DNA of 64,000 bases from positions 1,116,001-1,180,000 of the forward strand of contig NZ_CP051302.1 of assembly GCF_024181405.1 (NCBI RefSeq), written 5' to 3'. Positions 39,108 to 46,693 of this stretch are shown one piece after another (positions within the stretch are counted from its first letter, which is position 1; every line of letters starts with the position of its first letter). Both the position numbers and the translations under genes were made by a program. The DNA is from Treponema denticola (GTDB lineage Bacteria > Spirochaetota > Spirochaetia > Treponematales > Treponemataceae). Under the pieces are notes generated by a model that was given only the letters and a program-made list of their open reading frames with translations, had not been told where the DNA came from and did no database searches.

Positions 39108-40421
39108 ATGGCTAAAAAGGAATACCTGCTTTACAGTGCCAGAGGCGGGCGTAATTGTGCAGTCCGGTTCTTAAACACAAAAACCGGAGAATATCTACCG
39201 GCAATATCTCTAGGAACTCAAAATAAAAAAGAAGCTGAAAAAATTATCATTCAATGGCTTAAAAATGGGATACCCAGCAAAGGAAGAGTCAATGAAATCG
39301 AGATGATGAATTTTATTTTAGCGGCGATCAAAAGCAAAGATTTTAATTTAAACTCGGCATCTGAAGTTTTAACAGCTTTACAAAAAAGAGGTTTTGTAAG
39401 ACAAAGTGTTAAGGTTCAAGATACAACTACCCCGCTTTTAAGTGATTATATTGTTAGCTTTTGGAATAGAGAATATAGCACCTATGTTAAAGAACGGCTT
39501 GCAACCGGTAAAACAATGGGTAGATCTCATTGTCGCAATATGCTCAATACGGCTAAAAAACATATCTTACCGGTATTCGGCAACTTTTATTTATCAGAAA
39601 TGAATACAGAGATGATAAATGACTTTTTACTTGAATGTCAGGATAATGGTATGGCAGGATCCACAATAAACCATATAGCTCAGTCAATTTGTAAACCTTT
39701 AAAATACGCTTATACAAAAAAGATAATTGCACAAAACATAGAAATAGGACTTTTAAAGTTTGCAGAAAAAAGGAAAGAACGGGGCATATTAACTTATAAG
39801 GAAGTAAACGAGCTTTTTAGCATAAACTGGAAATGCAAACGCTCTTTTACAGCCTGTCTTTTAGCAAGTCAAACGGGTATGAGAATAGGTGAGATTTTAG
39901 CCCTACGAAAAGATGACATAGGCCTTGATAGACTCTTTATCCGTCATTCTTGGTCTGAAGTTGATGGCTTAAAAACAACAAAAACGGGTGAGTCTAGGGT
40001 TGTACCTTTAATGCAGGAAACAAGAGAATTATTACTTGCTCTTGCTGAAGATGAAAATAATCTTAACCGTTATTTTGAAAACCCGTATATCTTCTATTCC
40101 GGTATTCCCAATGTACCCGTAGATAAAAAGGTCATAAGTAAAAACTTCTATAGAGCCCTAGAGCTTATCGGCATAACCGAAAAAGAGCGGAGGGAACGCA
40201 GCATCGTATTTCATTCTTGGCGGCACTATGTAGCGACTTATTTGGCCAACAATGTCAATAAGCGCACCGGAATGAGCATTACCGGCCATAAGAACGAGCG
40301 GACTTATGCCGGCTATTCCAGCCATGAAACAGATGATGAGTTTAACGAGAAGAAGGAGGCTTTAAGAAGTTTAGCAGACTATAAGCCTAAAATAAAAAAT
40401 GAGAATATCAAATTTTCATAG
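39108..40421 (+). CDS. int: Tyrosine recombinase integrase of prophage 2
   Basis: A 437-aa integrase. Catalytic residues: Arg in TGMRIGEILALR, Lys in TTKTGESR, HSWRHYVATY, and the Tyr nucleophile in GHKNERTYAGY. It shares long identical stretches with the prophage 1 enzyme, for example RKDDIGLDRLFIRHSWS. The ATG at 39108 is preferred to a TTG four codons upstream because GGGGAGAAG precedes it. Confidence 0.95.
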   Translation: MAKKEYLLYSARGGRNCAVRFLNTKTGEYLPAISLGTQNKKEAEKIIIQWLKNGIPSKGRVNEIEMMNFILAAIKSKDFNLNSASEVLTALQKRGFVRQSVKVQDTTTPLLSDYIVSFWNREYSTYVKERLATGKTMGRSHCRNMLNTAKKHILPVFGNFYLSEMNTEMINDFLLECQDNGMAGSTINHIAQSICKPLKYAYTKKIIAQNIEIGLLKFAEKRKERGILTYKEVNELFSINWKCKRSFTACLLASQTGMRIGEILALRKDDIGLDRLFIRHSWSEVDGLKTTKTGESRVVPLMQETRELLLALAEDENNLNRYFENPYIFYSGIPNVPVDKKVISKNFYRALELIGITEKERRERSIVFHSWRHYVATYLANNVNKRTGMSITGHKNERTYAGYSSHETDDEFNEKKEALRSLADYKPKIKNENIKFS

Positions 40422-40498
40422 AGATTTTTATAAAAAGGTGAAAATCTCATTTTAAATGTGAATTTTTCATAAAAAAATGATTCTTTTTGAAAAAACAC

Positions 40499-40527
40499 TT
40501 GACAAAATGTTGAAAGTGTGCTATTCT
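40499..40527 (+). promoter_or_regulatory. Promoter of gene 40586
   Basis: TTGACA at 40499-40504, 17 bp, TATTCT at 40522-40527. The flank CACTTGACAAAAT matches the promoter at 29243-29271. Confidence 0.75.
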
Positions 40528-40585
40528 ATAGAAGATGACAGAGCTGGTCATCAATTCAAAATCTAGGCTTTAAGGATAGAATAAT

Positions 40586-41014
40586 ATGAAAAATTTAAAA
40601 GATTTAACACTTGTTAAAGAGACAGAAAGAGCTTATTGTTTTAAAGGCTTTGAAGAGACGACATTCTGGTGTCCGAAGTGTTGGTTCAAAGATGATTTTT
40701 TAAAAGAAGAAAAAGAGATTGAGTTTAAAGCCAATCGTCGATTGGCTTTTGAGAAAACTCGCTTTGATCTAAGAGGTGTTTTTTTAAAAATCGAAGAAAC
40801 CGAAAAAGCTGTTAAGTTAGCAACAACGCTCACTCTCTTCAATAAAGACATGACAGAGGTTGCTAGGACTTTCTGGTGTCCAAAGTCTTGCTTGAATAAT
40901 TTTGATTTTTTATACAAAAAAATAGAAGAAGTTAAAGCAACATTAAGTTGCCGTTCAAGCAATCCTCTTGATAAGTTGATGGACTCTATCGTCTACGAAG
41001 ACGACGAACTTTAA
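40586..41014 (+). CDS. Hypothetical phage protein with two FWCPK motifs
   Basis: A 142-aa protein with an internal echo: TFWCPKCWFK near residue 27 and TFWCPKSCLN near residue 97, each ending an about 30-residue unit, so the four cysteines might form one metal site. No family recognised. It directly follows int behind a strong promoter, the place where prophage 1 has its 105-aa gene. Confidence 0.55.
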   Translation: MKNLKDLTLVKETERAYCFKGFEETTFWCPKCWFKDDFLKEEKEIEFKANRRLAFEKTRFDLRGVFLKIEETEKAVKLATTLTLFNKDMTEVARTFWCPKSCLNNFDFLYKKIEEVKATLSCRSSNPLDKLMDSIVYEDDEL

Positions 41015-41020
41015 GATTTA

Positions 41021-41040
41021 AGCCGCCTATGTTGGCGGCT
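41021..41040 (+). other. Intergenic hairpin
   Basis: AGCCGCC-TATGTT-GGCGGCT followed by TTTG, between two genes of one operon; partial terminator or mRNA stabiliser. Confidence 0.5.
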
Positions 41041-41056
41041 TTGTAAGGAGAAAGAT

Positions 41057-41608
41057 ATGGAAATTAAAAAAATAGAACTTTATGAAGGCCGATTTTTCGG
41101 CGTGCGTGATGAAAAAAAAGGAGATGAATACCTCGATTTTTTCACAACTTATGATGAAGCATTGCGAAGTGCTGACTATCAGTGGTGTCACATGACTGAT
41201 TATGACAAGCGGAAAAACCGCCGGATGAGTGTGTTTGTCAGCAACACAGCTAAATGGCCGGACACTTACGATGAGCTATGCTCAAGCGATGATGATTTTA
41301 TTGAAGTTAAAAACAGAGATGAACTCACAGCTTTTTATAAAATGCAAAGCAATGAAGAAGAGTTTGCAAAAGAGCAAAAAAAAGCGCTTGCCGAAAAGGC
41401 CTTGTTTGAGCAAAAAGAAAGACATCGCCGTGAAATGGAAAAGCAAAATGCTCTTATGGCGGCTTTGAAAAACTCAACCGACATCGAAAAATGTATATGG
41501 TGGAGAGATCATGACTTTCCACACCCGTCCGGAGACGAGATTGTCAGAATTAAAAAAGAAACCGGCCTAAGCTGGACGGAATTTAAATACTTTTTGAAAA
41601 ATCTTTAA
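41057..41608 (+). CDS. Hypothetical phage protein (183 aa)
   Basis: A 183-aa charged protein. A long coiled coil at about 95-140 (EEEFAKEQKKALAEKALFEQ) follows a mixed N-terminal part. No family recognised. Second gene of the operon starting at 40586, with a good AAGGAGAAAG site. Confidence 0.5.
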   Translation: MEIKKIELYEGRFFGVRDEKKGDEYLDFFTTYDEALRSADYQWCHMTDYDKRKNRRMSVFVSNTAKWPDTYDELCSSDDDFIEVKNRDELTAFYKMQSNEEEFAKEQKKALAEKALFEQKERHRREMEKQNALMAALKNSTDIEKCIWWRDHDFPHPSGDEIVRIKKETGLSWTEFKYFLKNL

Positions 41609-41616
41609 TAATATAA

Positions 41617-41651
41617 AAGGCCGCAAAGTATAACTTGCAGCCTTTGTTTTT
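41617..41651. terminator. Terminator between convergent genes
   Basis: AAAGGC...GCCTTT with further pairing GCAAAGT/ACTTGC inside and T-rich ends on both strands, separating 41608 from 41653. Confidence 0.65.
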
Positions 41652-41652
41652 A

Positions 41653-41901
41653 TCAAAAAACACAATCTTGCAATCTTAATTGTAAATAGCAATCTTTAAC
41701 CATCATTTGAGACAAATCAGGATGATGTTTAGCTTCTTTTAAAGAAAAAATATCTGTAATTATTTGCACACCTCTTATATTTTCGGTTAAAACTAAAACA
41801 TTACCCTGTTTACCTTCAACCTTCACTATATCTTTCAATTTTCGTAAAATGTGCTTACTTTCGTAAGAAACTCTACGGCCTTCATTATTTACTATTGCCA
41901 T
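41653..41901 (-). CDS. Hypothetical small protein (82 aa)
   Basis: An 82-aa basic protein (RKLKDIVKVEGKQGNVLVLT). No family recognised; end of the leftward lysogenic region behind the CI gene. The start lacks a strong ribosome site. Confidence 0.45.
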   Translation of the reverse strand: MAIVNNEGRRVSYESKHILRKLKDIVKVEGKQGNVLVLTENIRGVQIITDIFSLKEAKHHPDLSQMMVKDCYLQLRLQDCVF

Positions 41902-41991
41902 AATTTATTCCCTATTTCTGTGCATCCATGCAATCACCCTACCCTCTGTATTCAAGACTCACTAATACAAATCATCTTTTATATCTTATAG

Positions 41992-42819
41992 TTAATTGCT
42001 TTTTAAAAAATTAAATAGTTTTAACATAATTTTTAAAGCATTTTTTTCTTCATCTTTTATATCTTCATCAGAGTAATATTTTTTTCCATAAAACCTTATT
42101 AAGGCATTTTTAGAATTGGCTATATTATTTAAAACACTTAAATCTTCCTTATCTATATCTACCGAAGTATAGCTTTCTTCAATGAAGCGAGATAAAACCT
42201 CTCTATCAAAATCTAACAAATGTGACTCCCATTTAAAATCATCTGCAACAACTTTATAATATGATATAAAAAGCCAATCATATGCCATATATCTAACAGT
42301 AAAGTTAAATTTAGGGATTCCATTTTCAATAATAATATATGGATTTAAAGTATTAAAATTTTTAAAATTAACTGAAATTTTCCACTTATTATCCACTTTG
42401 TCTTCATTTAATATTAAATCTATTTCTGACTCTATGTCTACAAGTAATTCGGATAATCCTTTCTTGTTTTTAAAAATATTACATATATCTCTAATTCTTT
42501 TTAATGTTGAATGATTTATAAATTGATTATTATTTAATATGTATTGATAGTTAGTTTTACTAGTAATAATTACTGTTGAATTAGGTACAATGGGTTCTTC
42601 TTTAAATGAAATATTCTTAATATGAACTGATAAAGGAATAATTGAATCATATAAAACTTTATCTTTGTAATAACTATCGTAAGATAAATTTTCATATTTA
42701 CTGTTGTTGTATGATTGTTTTTCTACAACAAAAAAATATTCTTCTCCATTTTCTAAAACAATGGGATAATAAAAATATTTAAGAGTAATACTTGATGTAT
42801 TTATTGGTTCTTTTGTCAA
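41992..42819 (-). CDS. Lipoprotein, downstream part (out of frame at T10)
   Basis: A 275-codon frame that has only a TTG at its beginning, inside the T10 tract. It overlaps the 3' end of the 43078 lipoprotein frame by 41 nt and is in its +1 frame. Removing one T would join the two as ...RGFFLTKEPINTSS..., giving a lipoprotein of about 360 aa. Beta-rich and Tyr/Asn-rich, no family recognised. Probably the body of a phase-variable or recently broken lipoprotein. Confidence 0.6.
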   Translation of the reverse strand: MTKEPINTSSITLKYFYYPIVLENGEEYFFVVEKQSYNNSKYENLSYDSYYKDKVLYDSIIPLSVHIKNISFKEEPIVPNSTVIITSKTNYQYILNNNQFINHSTLKRIRDICNIFKNKKGLSELLVDIESEIDLILNEDKVDNKWKISVNFKNFNTLNPYIIIENGIPKFNFTVRYMAYDWLFISYYKVVADDFKWESHLLDFDREVLSRFIEESYTSVDIDKEDLSVLNNIANSKNALIRFYGKKYYSDEDIKDEEKNALKIMLKLFNFLKSN

Positions 42820-43078
42820 AAAAAAAACCTCTCTTCCCTACATATTTTTTATAAGGAAGTGTAATTTTATCTGTATAATCATCTATATTCCGTCTTTTTA
42901 GTGCAAATAGTCCATAATCTTTTTCTTTTTCATTGGGTTCTAAACTTCTAAAAATAAACTCTTCTCTACCATTAGGATTATAGACAAAATTTTTTTTAGG
43001 GGTTTCAGGTCTTGATAAACAACCGAAACATGTTACAAATATTATTGTTAAATAAAAAACAATCCATTTTTTTTCCAT
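42779..43078 (-). CDS. Lipoprotein, N-terminal part
   Basis: A 99-aa frame with a lipoprotein signal (FYLTIIFVTCFGC, Cys20 as lipid site). It ends soon after the T10 tract at 42827-42818. With nine T it would read on into the 41992 frame. It has its own promoter (43104-43132) and TAAGGAG site and lies behind the CI repressor, so it would be made in the lysogen. Confidence 0.6.
   Translation of the reverse strand: MEKKWIVFYLTIIFVTCFGCLSRPETPKKNFVYNPNGREEFIFRSLEPNEKEKDYGLFALKRRNIDDYTDKITLPYKKYVGKRGFFFDKRTNKYIKYYS
42818..42827 (-). repeat. T10 homopolymer in a lipoprotein gene
   Basis: Ten T on the coding strand. Loss of one base restores a continuous frame from 43078 to 41992. Confidence 0.8.
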
Positions 43079-43103
43079 TATTTTTGTCTCCTTAATGAAT
43101 AGT

Positions 43104-43132
43104 ATTTTATATCATTTGCTAAGTATTTTCAA
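43104..43132 (-). promoter_or_regulatory. Promoter of the lipoprotein gene
   Basis: Minus strand TTGAAA, 17 bp, TAAAAT, then TAAGGAG before the ATG at 43078. Confidence 0.6.
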
Positions 43133-43165
43133 TAATAAAAAATAGCAATTCCGGCATTTTTCTCT

Positions 43166-43822
43166 TTAAAACATCTTAACACACCCAATTACATGGGCTA
43201 TAGTTAGTATTGATTGCTTAGGGATTAACGTATCTCCTGCATATTCGGGGTTTATAGACCTTAGAATAAGGGTATCGGGGGTTCTACCTTGATATAGCTT
43301 TTTAATCGTACATAGATTATTTGCAGTCTCATCAGTTACGACAAGATAGATTTCACCCCAAAGAATTACATCGGGGTTGTTGATTTTTTTTACCAAAATC
43401 ATATCGCCTGATGATATTTCCGGAGCCATCGAGTCGCCCGATACTCTACAGGCTATAGAGCCTTTAAAATGCGGAATGTCAAGCCAATAAGCAGGGGCAG
43501 AATGAGGCGTATCCGTGAATATCTCGGAGATATGAGCCGTAACATCTATATCATAGAAAGGGATTAGATCTTTTTTTTCTGCTTCGGCCGCATTTTTTAC
43601 TATCGGCATCTTATCTTTTAAATACATACTACCGATACCGTTTTTAAGCCATTCTATATTAAAGCCCATTTCTTGAAGTTTAATGTATACATCAGATTGT
43701 ATAGGTTTGATACCTTTTTCATAATATGACCAAAGTGATTGAGTTTTGTCAAATTTCCTTGCCATTTCAAGCTGATTAAGTCCTAAAGCCTGTCTAATTT
43801 CTTTTAATCTTATATTTTCCAT
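43166..43822 (-). CDS. CI-type phage repressor with S24-like domain
   Basis: A 218-aa repressor. HTH at 6-30 (LGLNQLEMARKFDKTQSLWS), nearly the same as in the prophage 1 repressor. The S24-type domain has Ser in SGDSMAPE and Lys in CTIKKLY. No Ala-Gly cleavage site is obvious, so it may not self-cleave or may use another dipeptide. It is divergent from promoter 43873-43901. Confidence 0.88.
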   Translation of the reverse strand: MENIRLKEIRQALGLNQLEMARKFDKTQSLWSYYEKGIKPIQSDVYIKLQEMGFNIEWLKNGIGSMYLKDKMPIVKNAAEAEKKDLIPFYDIDVTAHISEIFTDTPHSAPAYWLDIPHFKGSIACRVSGDSMAPEISSGDMILVKKINNPDVILWGEIYLVVTDETANNLCTIKKLYQGRTPDTLILRSINPEYAGDTLIPKQSILTIAHVIGCVKMF

Positions 43823-43872
43823 AAAAAAAGCCTCTTTTTATGACTTTTTTATAACTTTTGTCATAAAAAGAC

Positions 43873-43907
43873 TTGACAAAATATAACTAAAGTCATATAA
43901 TATGACT
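43873..43907 (+). promoter_or_regulatory. CI-controlled early promoter and operator
   Basis: TTGACA at 43873-43878, 17 bp, TATAAT at 43896-43901. A perfect 17-bp dyad AGTCATATAATATGACT (43891-43907) covers the -10; more ATGAC/GTCAT half-sites lie at 43842-43865 toward the repressor gene. Confidence 0.85.
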
Positions 43908-43994
43908 ATAACGATACAAAAACAGTATATCAATACTGATAAAAAAATCGTTAGTTCTTCTTTATCGGCATAAAGAGGATGAAAATTGAGAGCC

Positions 43995-44086
43995 GCCGTA
44001 TAAGTTCGTCGCAACATTTGTACGGCCGCTTTTGGCTAAAAAGCCCAAGAGGGAGTTGCGACATTATCCTTTCTTGGGCTTTTTTG
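43995..44086 (+). promoter_or_regulatory. Attenuator leader B with complementary loops
   Basis: Hairpin 1 has arms GCCGTA (43995-44000) and TACGGC (44021-44026), with GTCGCAAC at 44008-44015 in its loop. GCCGCTTTTGGC follows. The terminator has arms AAGCCCAAGA (44041-44050) and TCTTGGGCTT (44072-44081) plus a T run; its loop carries GTTGCGAC (44055-44062), an 8-nt perfect complement of loop 1. It precedes the first early gene (44128). Confidence 0.75.
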
Positions 44087-44127
44087 TATCCGTTCATTAT
44101 TATAGCGGATTTTTCGAGGAAAAGAAA

Positions 44128-44361
44128 GTGATAAACATCAAGGGGATTGATTATTACAGGATTGACGAAGCCGCCGAAAAAATGGGCGTTTCTATTTCTT
44201 TTCTATATAAACAGAGGAGAGATGGAACTATAGGGAGTATTCAGGTTGACAGGGTTATATGGATTAACTCTGAACAAATAGAAGAATTTTTCAATCGATA
44301 CAAAGTAGTTGCAAAGACTACCTACTCGATTGTAGAAAAAGAAAATGAAATTGGAGGTTAG
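44128..44361 (+). CDS. HTH DNA-binding protein (excisionase/MerR-like)
   Basis: A 77-aa protein starting at a GTG (44128) with CGAGG upstream; frames further upstream run through the terminator and are not coding. DYYRIDEAAEKMGVSISFLY is an excisionase-type HTH. Homologue of 24893 in prophage 1. First gene of the CI-controlled early transcript. Confidence 0.7.
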   Translation: MINIKGIDYYRIDEAAEKMGVSISFLYKQRRDGTIGSIQVDRVIWINSEQIEEFFNRYKVVAKTTYSIVEKENEIGG

Positions 44362-44365
44362 AGGT

Positions 44366-44569
44366 ATGGCAGAAAAAACAAAACAAGTCGATTCAGTCCA
44401 GCTTTTAGCAGACATAAAAAAATGCTGTGAAAAGCACGGATTGTATCTAGCTGCTTTAAGGTTTAGCGATGAGATAGATATTAAAAAACTGCCTCCGTTT
44501 CAATATGTAAAAATTGAAATACTGGGAGGCTATAGAATGGGAGAAACTGAAGATAAAAAAGAAAGTTAG
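44366..44569 (+). CDS. Hypothetical small protein (67 aa)
   Basis: Starts at 44366 (MAEKTKQVD) with GGAGG 10 nt upstream, close behind the HTH gene. Short helical/beta protein, no family recognised. Confidence 0.55.
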   Translation: MAEKTKQVDSVQLLADIKKCCEKHGLYLAALRFSDEIDIKKLPPFQYVKIEILGGYRMGETEDKKES

Positions 44570-44573
44570 AAAA

Positions 44574-44792
44574 TTATCTGGCAGTTCCTGTTCCCATAGC
44601 TGTGCGGAGTCCATGATCCAATTCGGATTGTGGTGGATCTAGTTTTGCAATAATTAAGCCGGAAATTGCAAAGAGATTATCAATAACACTTTCCGGCGAG
44701 GCGTTAGGCTCTGTTCCTAGCGTAATTTGATTTGATTGGACTAACTGTAAAGCTATATCTATAGCTTTAAGTTGTAGTTCTTGAGTAGTCAT
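44574..44792 (-). CDS. Hypothetical small protein (72 aa)
   Basis: A 72-aa protein on the opposite strand, convergent with 44569, with an AAGGAG 9 nt before the ATG. Helical (KAIDIALQLVQSNQITLG), no family recognised. Being opposite to the early operon it is probably expressed in the lysogen. Confidence 0.45.
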   Translation of the reverse strand: MTTQELQLKAIDIALQLVQSNQITLGTEPNASPESVIDNLFAISGLIIAKLDPPQSELDHGLRTAMGTGTAR

Positions 44793-45249
44793 TTTGAAAT
44801 GCTCCTTATCCTTGATTTTTATAATTATCGGTAGGGAGAAGATAAAGATAAATACATAATGGTTAGCTCCATTCTTTTAATGATACTCTGTTTCGGCGAG
44901 GTTGTTAGGGGTTCGAGGGAAGGGAAAATTGAGTGCAGGTGTTGCAATTTGCTTTTTTTAAAAGAGCAAAATATAACATCTGTAACTCCTTATATTTGGT
45001 GCAATGGATTACTTAAAAAACGGTTTGCCGTTCCTTGTTTTGGGTAGGCTATCTTCCCCTACCCTTTTCAAGGTTTTATTAAAAAGCCATTTTTGCATAC
45101 TGCTCTAAATAAAGGCTCATAAGTATCTCGCTAAAAAAAGAAGTTGCACGGGGACTTCTTTTCTTAGGGCAGATTATCTTCCTCCGAAAAGAAAGTCTGC
45201 CTTGAGTTTTTCTTTTTATTTGTGGGTTAATAATTTAATAATATTTTAC
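44793..45249. other. 457-bp region without a clear gene
   Basis: No convincing gene. It contains GGGTAG/CTACCC (45039-45062), a terminator-type hairpin AAGAAGT/ACTTCTT (45138-45160) with T runs on both sides, which would end the leftward 46397-45250 operon, and a GGCAGA/TCTGCC pair (45168-45203). The plus-strand 62-codon frame at 44859 lacks a ribosome site. Confidence 0.5.
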
Positions 45250-45723
45250 TTAATCACTTTTTTTTCTATATGATTTTATACCAAAACCTAAGCCAAGGCC
45301 ACCTAAGAATGATACGGTGATTTTTAAGACTTCTTTATATAAAGGTTCGTTTTTAGATGCTAGATATATTGTAAGCCAAACAAAAAGAGCTATGCATCCT
45401 GATACAAGTAAAAGATTGCGTATTTGAATAAAAATATTAAATATAAACTCTCTTTTATCGGTTGTATCGGTTTTGTCTATAATTTTATCTATATGATCTT
45501 CAGTTATTTTATCTGATATGTTATCAAAAAATTTTGAAGAGCGAGAGCTGATTTGTTGAGTGCTTAAAATTCCAAGTGAAAATTGTTGTAGGGCGTGTTT
45601 TATCTCTGGTGGTGCATTATCGATTGCTTCACTAAAAAGGTTATCTTCATTTTCAGGAACTTCTATTTTATTCTGTTTTGATTTTATAGGTTTTGTTTCT
45701 TTTGCTTTTATTTCGTTTTTCAT
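45250..45723 (-). CDS. Membrane protein of the XRE operon
   Basis: A 157-aa protein: a polar N-terminal 95 residues and two transmembrane segments (about 100-120 LLLVSGCIALFVWLTIYLA and 130-148). It overlaps the 96-aa gene by 4 nt and is in one operon with the XRE repressor, so it is made by the lysogen. A superinfection-exclusion role is possible but only inferred from setting. Confidence 0.6.
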   Translation of the reverse strand: MKNEIKAKETKPIKSKQNKIEVPENEDNLFSEAIDNAPPEIKHALQQFSLGILSTQQISSRSSKFFDNISDKITEDHIDKIIDKTDTTDKREFIFNIFIQIRNLLLVSGCIALFVWLTIYLASKNEPLYKEVLKITVSFLGGLGLGFGIKSYRKKSD

Positions 45724-46010
45724 TTAAAAATACCCCAAATTGATTTTTCCAAATAATTGACGATATTATCGGTTATTTCATTTTCGATTAATTTTGAAAT
45801 ATACAAAGATGTACAATCGCGAAAAAGAGATTTAATTGTTGCATCATCAAAACATGATTTTTTTGATAAATATTTCAAGGATTTTATAATATTGTTGTAG
45901 TTGGATATATCCTTATCCATATACATAGAACAATTATTAAGCATAATGTTATAGTTGAGTATTGCTTGAGCTTCCTTGTGTTTTTCTATGAGTTGGTTTT
46001 TCATCATCAA
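45720..46010 (-). CDS. Hypothetical helical protein of the XRE operon
   Basis: A 96-aa helical protein (KYLSKKSCFDDATIKSLFRD). No family recognised. Coupled by a 4-nt overlap to the membrane protein, so the two may work together. Confidence 0.55.
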   Translation of the reverse strand: MMMKNQLIEKHKEAQAILNYNIMLNNCSMYMDKDISNYNNIIKSLKYLSKKSCFDDATIKSLFRDCTSLYISKLIENEITDNIVNYLEKSIWGIFK

Positions 46011-46100
46011 CCCCTTATCCTTTGGTACTATTTAGATTATACCCAATTTCAAGGTATTTATCAAGTGTATTAGGGCGTTTTTAGCCTGTTTTAGCCGTTT

Positions 46101-46397
46101 TTAGATGCTATCCAAATCCCGAATAACATTCAATAGGTCGTCCTTGATTTTATTGATTTTTTCCCTATTATCCGGCATTTTGCCAGTTATAAGGTACTCT
46201 ACCGACACGCCGAAAAACTCGGCAATACGCAATACATCATCGGCTCTAGGAAGATTACCGGCTTGACGCATTGAAAAATATGTACTTTTGGCATTAAAAG
46301 ATAAGCCATTTATCGACATCAAGTCATCAAGTGATTTTTTATCTTCTTTTAGTAAGTCTTTTATTCTTTCATAAAATGCGTTTACATCTATATTCAT
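46101..46397 (-). CDS. XRE-family repressor
   Basis: A 98-aa XRE regulator (AGNLPRADDVLRIAEFFGVS, then VEYLITGK). I start it at MNIDVNAFYERI (46397) by analogy with 26589; an ATG at 46430 is possible. Neither has a good ribosome site. It is divergent from promoter 46493-46520, next to dyad operators, and probably controls the replication operon. Confidence 0.75.
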   Translation of the reverse strand: MNIDVNAFYERIKDLLKEDKKSLDDLMSINGLSFNAKSTYFSMRQAGNLPRADDVLRIAEFFGVSVEYLITGKMPDNREKINKIKDDLLNVIRDLDSI

Positions 46398-46468
46398 ATT
46401 GAAAATATCGGATAAAGTGCGAAAAAACATAATAAAAAGTAAAAAAAAATATAAAAAAATACAAAAAT

Positions 46469-46486
46469 ATTACGATTTTTCGTAAT
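46469..46486. promoter_or_regulatory. Operator of the XRE repressor
   Basis: ATTACGATTTTTCGTAAT, an 18-bp perfect dyad just upstream of the -35 at 46493. Related AATACGA/TCATATT sequences flank the start region (46532-46549). Confidence 0.7.
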
Positions 46487-46492
46487 AAATAC

Positions 46493-46520
46493 TTGACAAT
46501 ATTCCGAAAATATGTATTAT
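46493..46520 (+). promoter_or_regulatory. Promoter of the replication operon
   Basis: TTGACA at 46493-46498, 16 bp, TATTAT at 46515-46520. It drives leader C and gene 46694 onward. Confidence 0.75.
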
Positions 46521-46566
46521 ATAAATATAAGCAATACGAAAAATCATATTGCTGATTATCAAAGAG

Positions 46567-46658
46567 CTTTTAATAAGTCTTACTTGACCTACTTATTAAA
46601 GGCTTTTAGCCAAAAATCTAGGCGGTTGGAAAGGTCAAGTTCCAGCCGCCTTTTTTTT
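46567..46658 (+). promoter_or_regulatory. Attenuator leader C with complementary loops
   Basis: Hairpin 1: 12-bp stem CTTTTAATAAGT/ACTTATTAAAGG (46567-46578, 46591-46602) with loop CTTACTTGACCT. Terminator: 11-bp stem GGCGGTTGGAA/TTCCAGCCGCC (46621-46631, 46640-46650), T8 run. Its complete 8-nt loop AGGTCAAG (46632-46639) is the exact complement of CTTGACCT (46583-46590) in loop 1. Confidence 0.8.
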
Positions 46659-46693
46659 AAGGTTTTAGAAAAAAACCTAAAGGATTAAGGAAG

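Noticed and set aside
44032-44127. N-terminal extension of the HTH gene at 44128
   Set aside because: The extension is read through the terminator of leader B, starts at TTG, and is not shared with the homologue at 24893.
44859-45047. Plus-strand 62-codon frame in a gene-poor gap
   Set aside because: No ribosome site at a useful distance, odd Cys/Arg-rich composition, and the region holds terminator hairpins.
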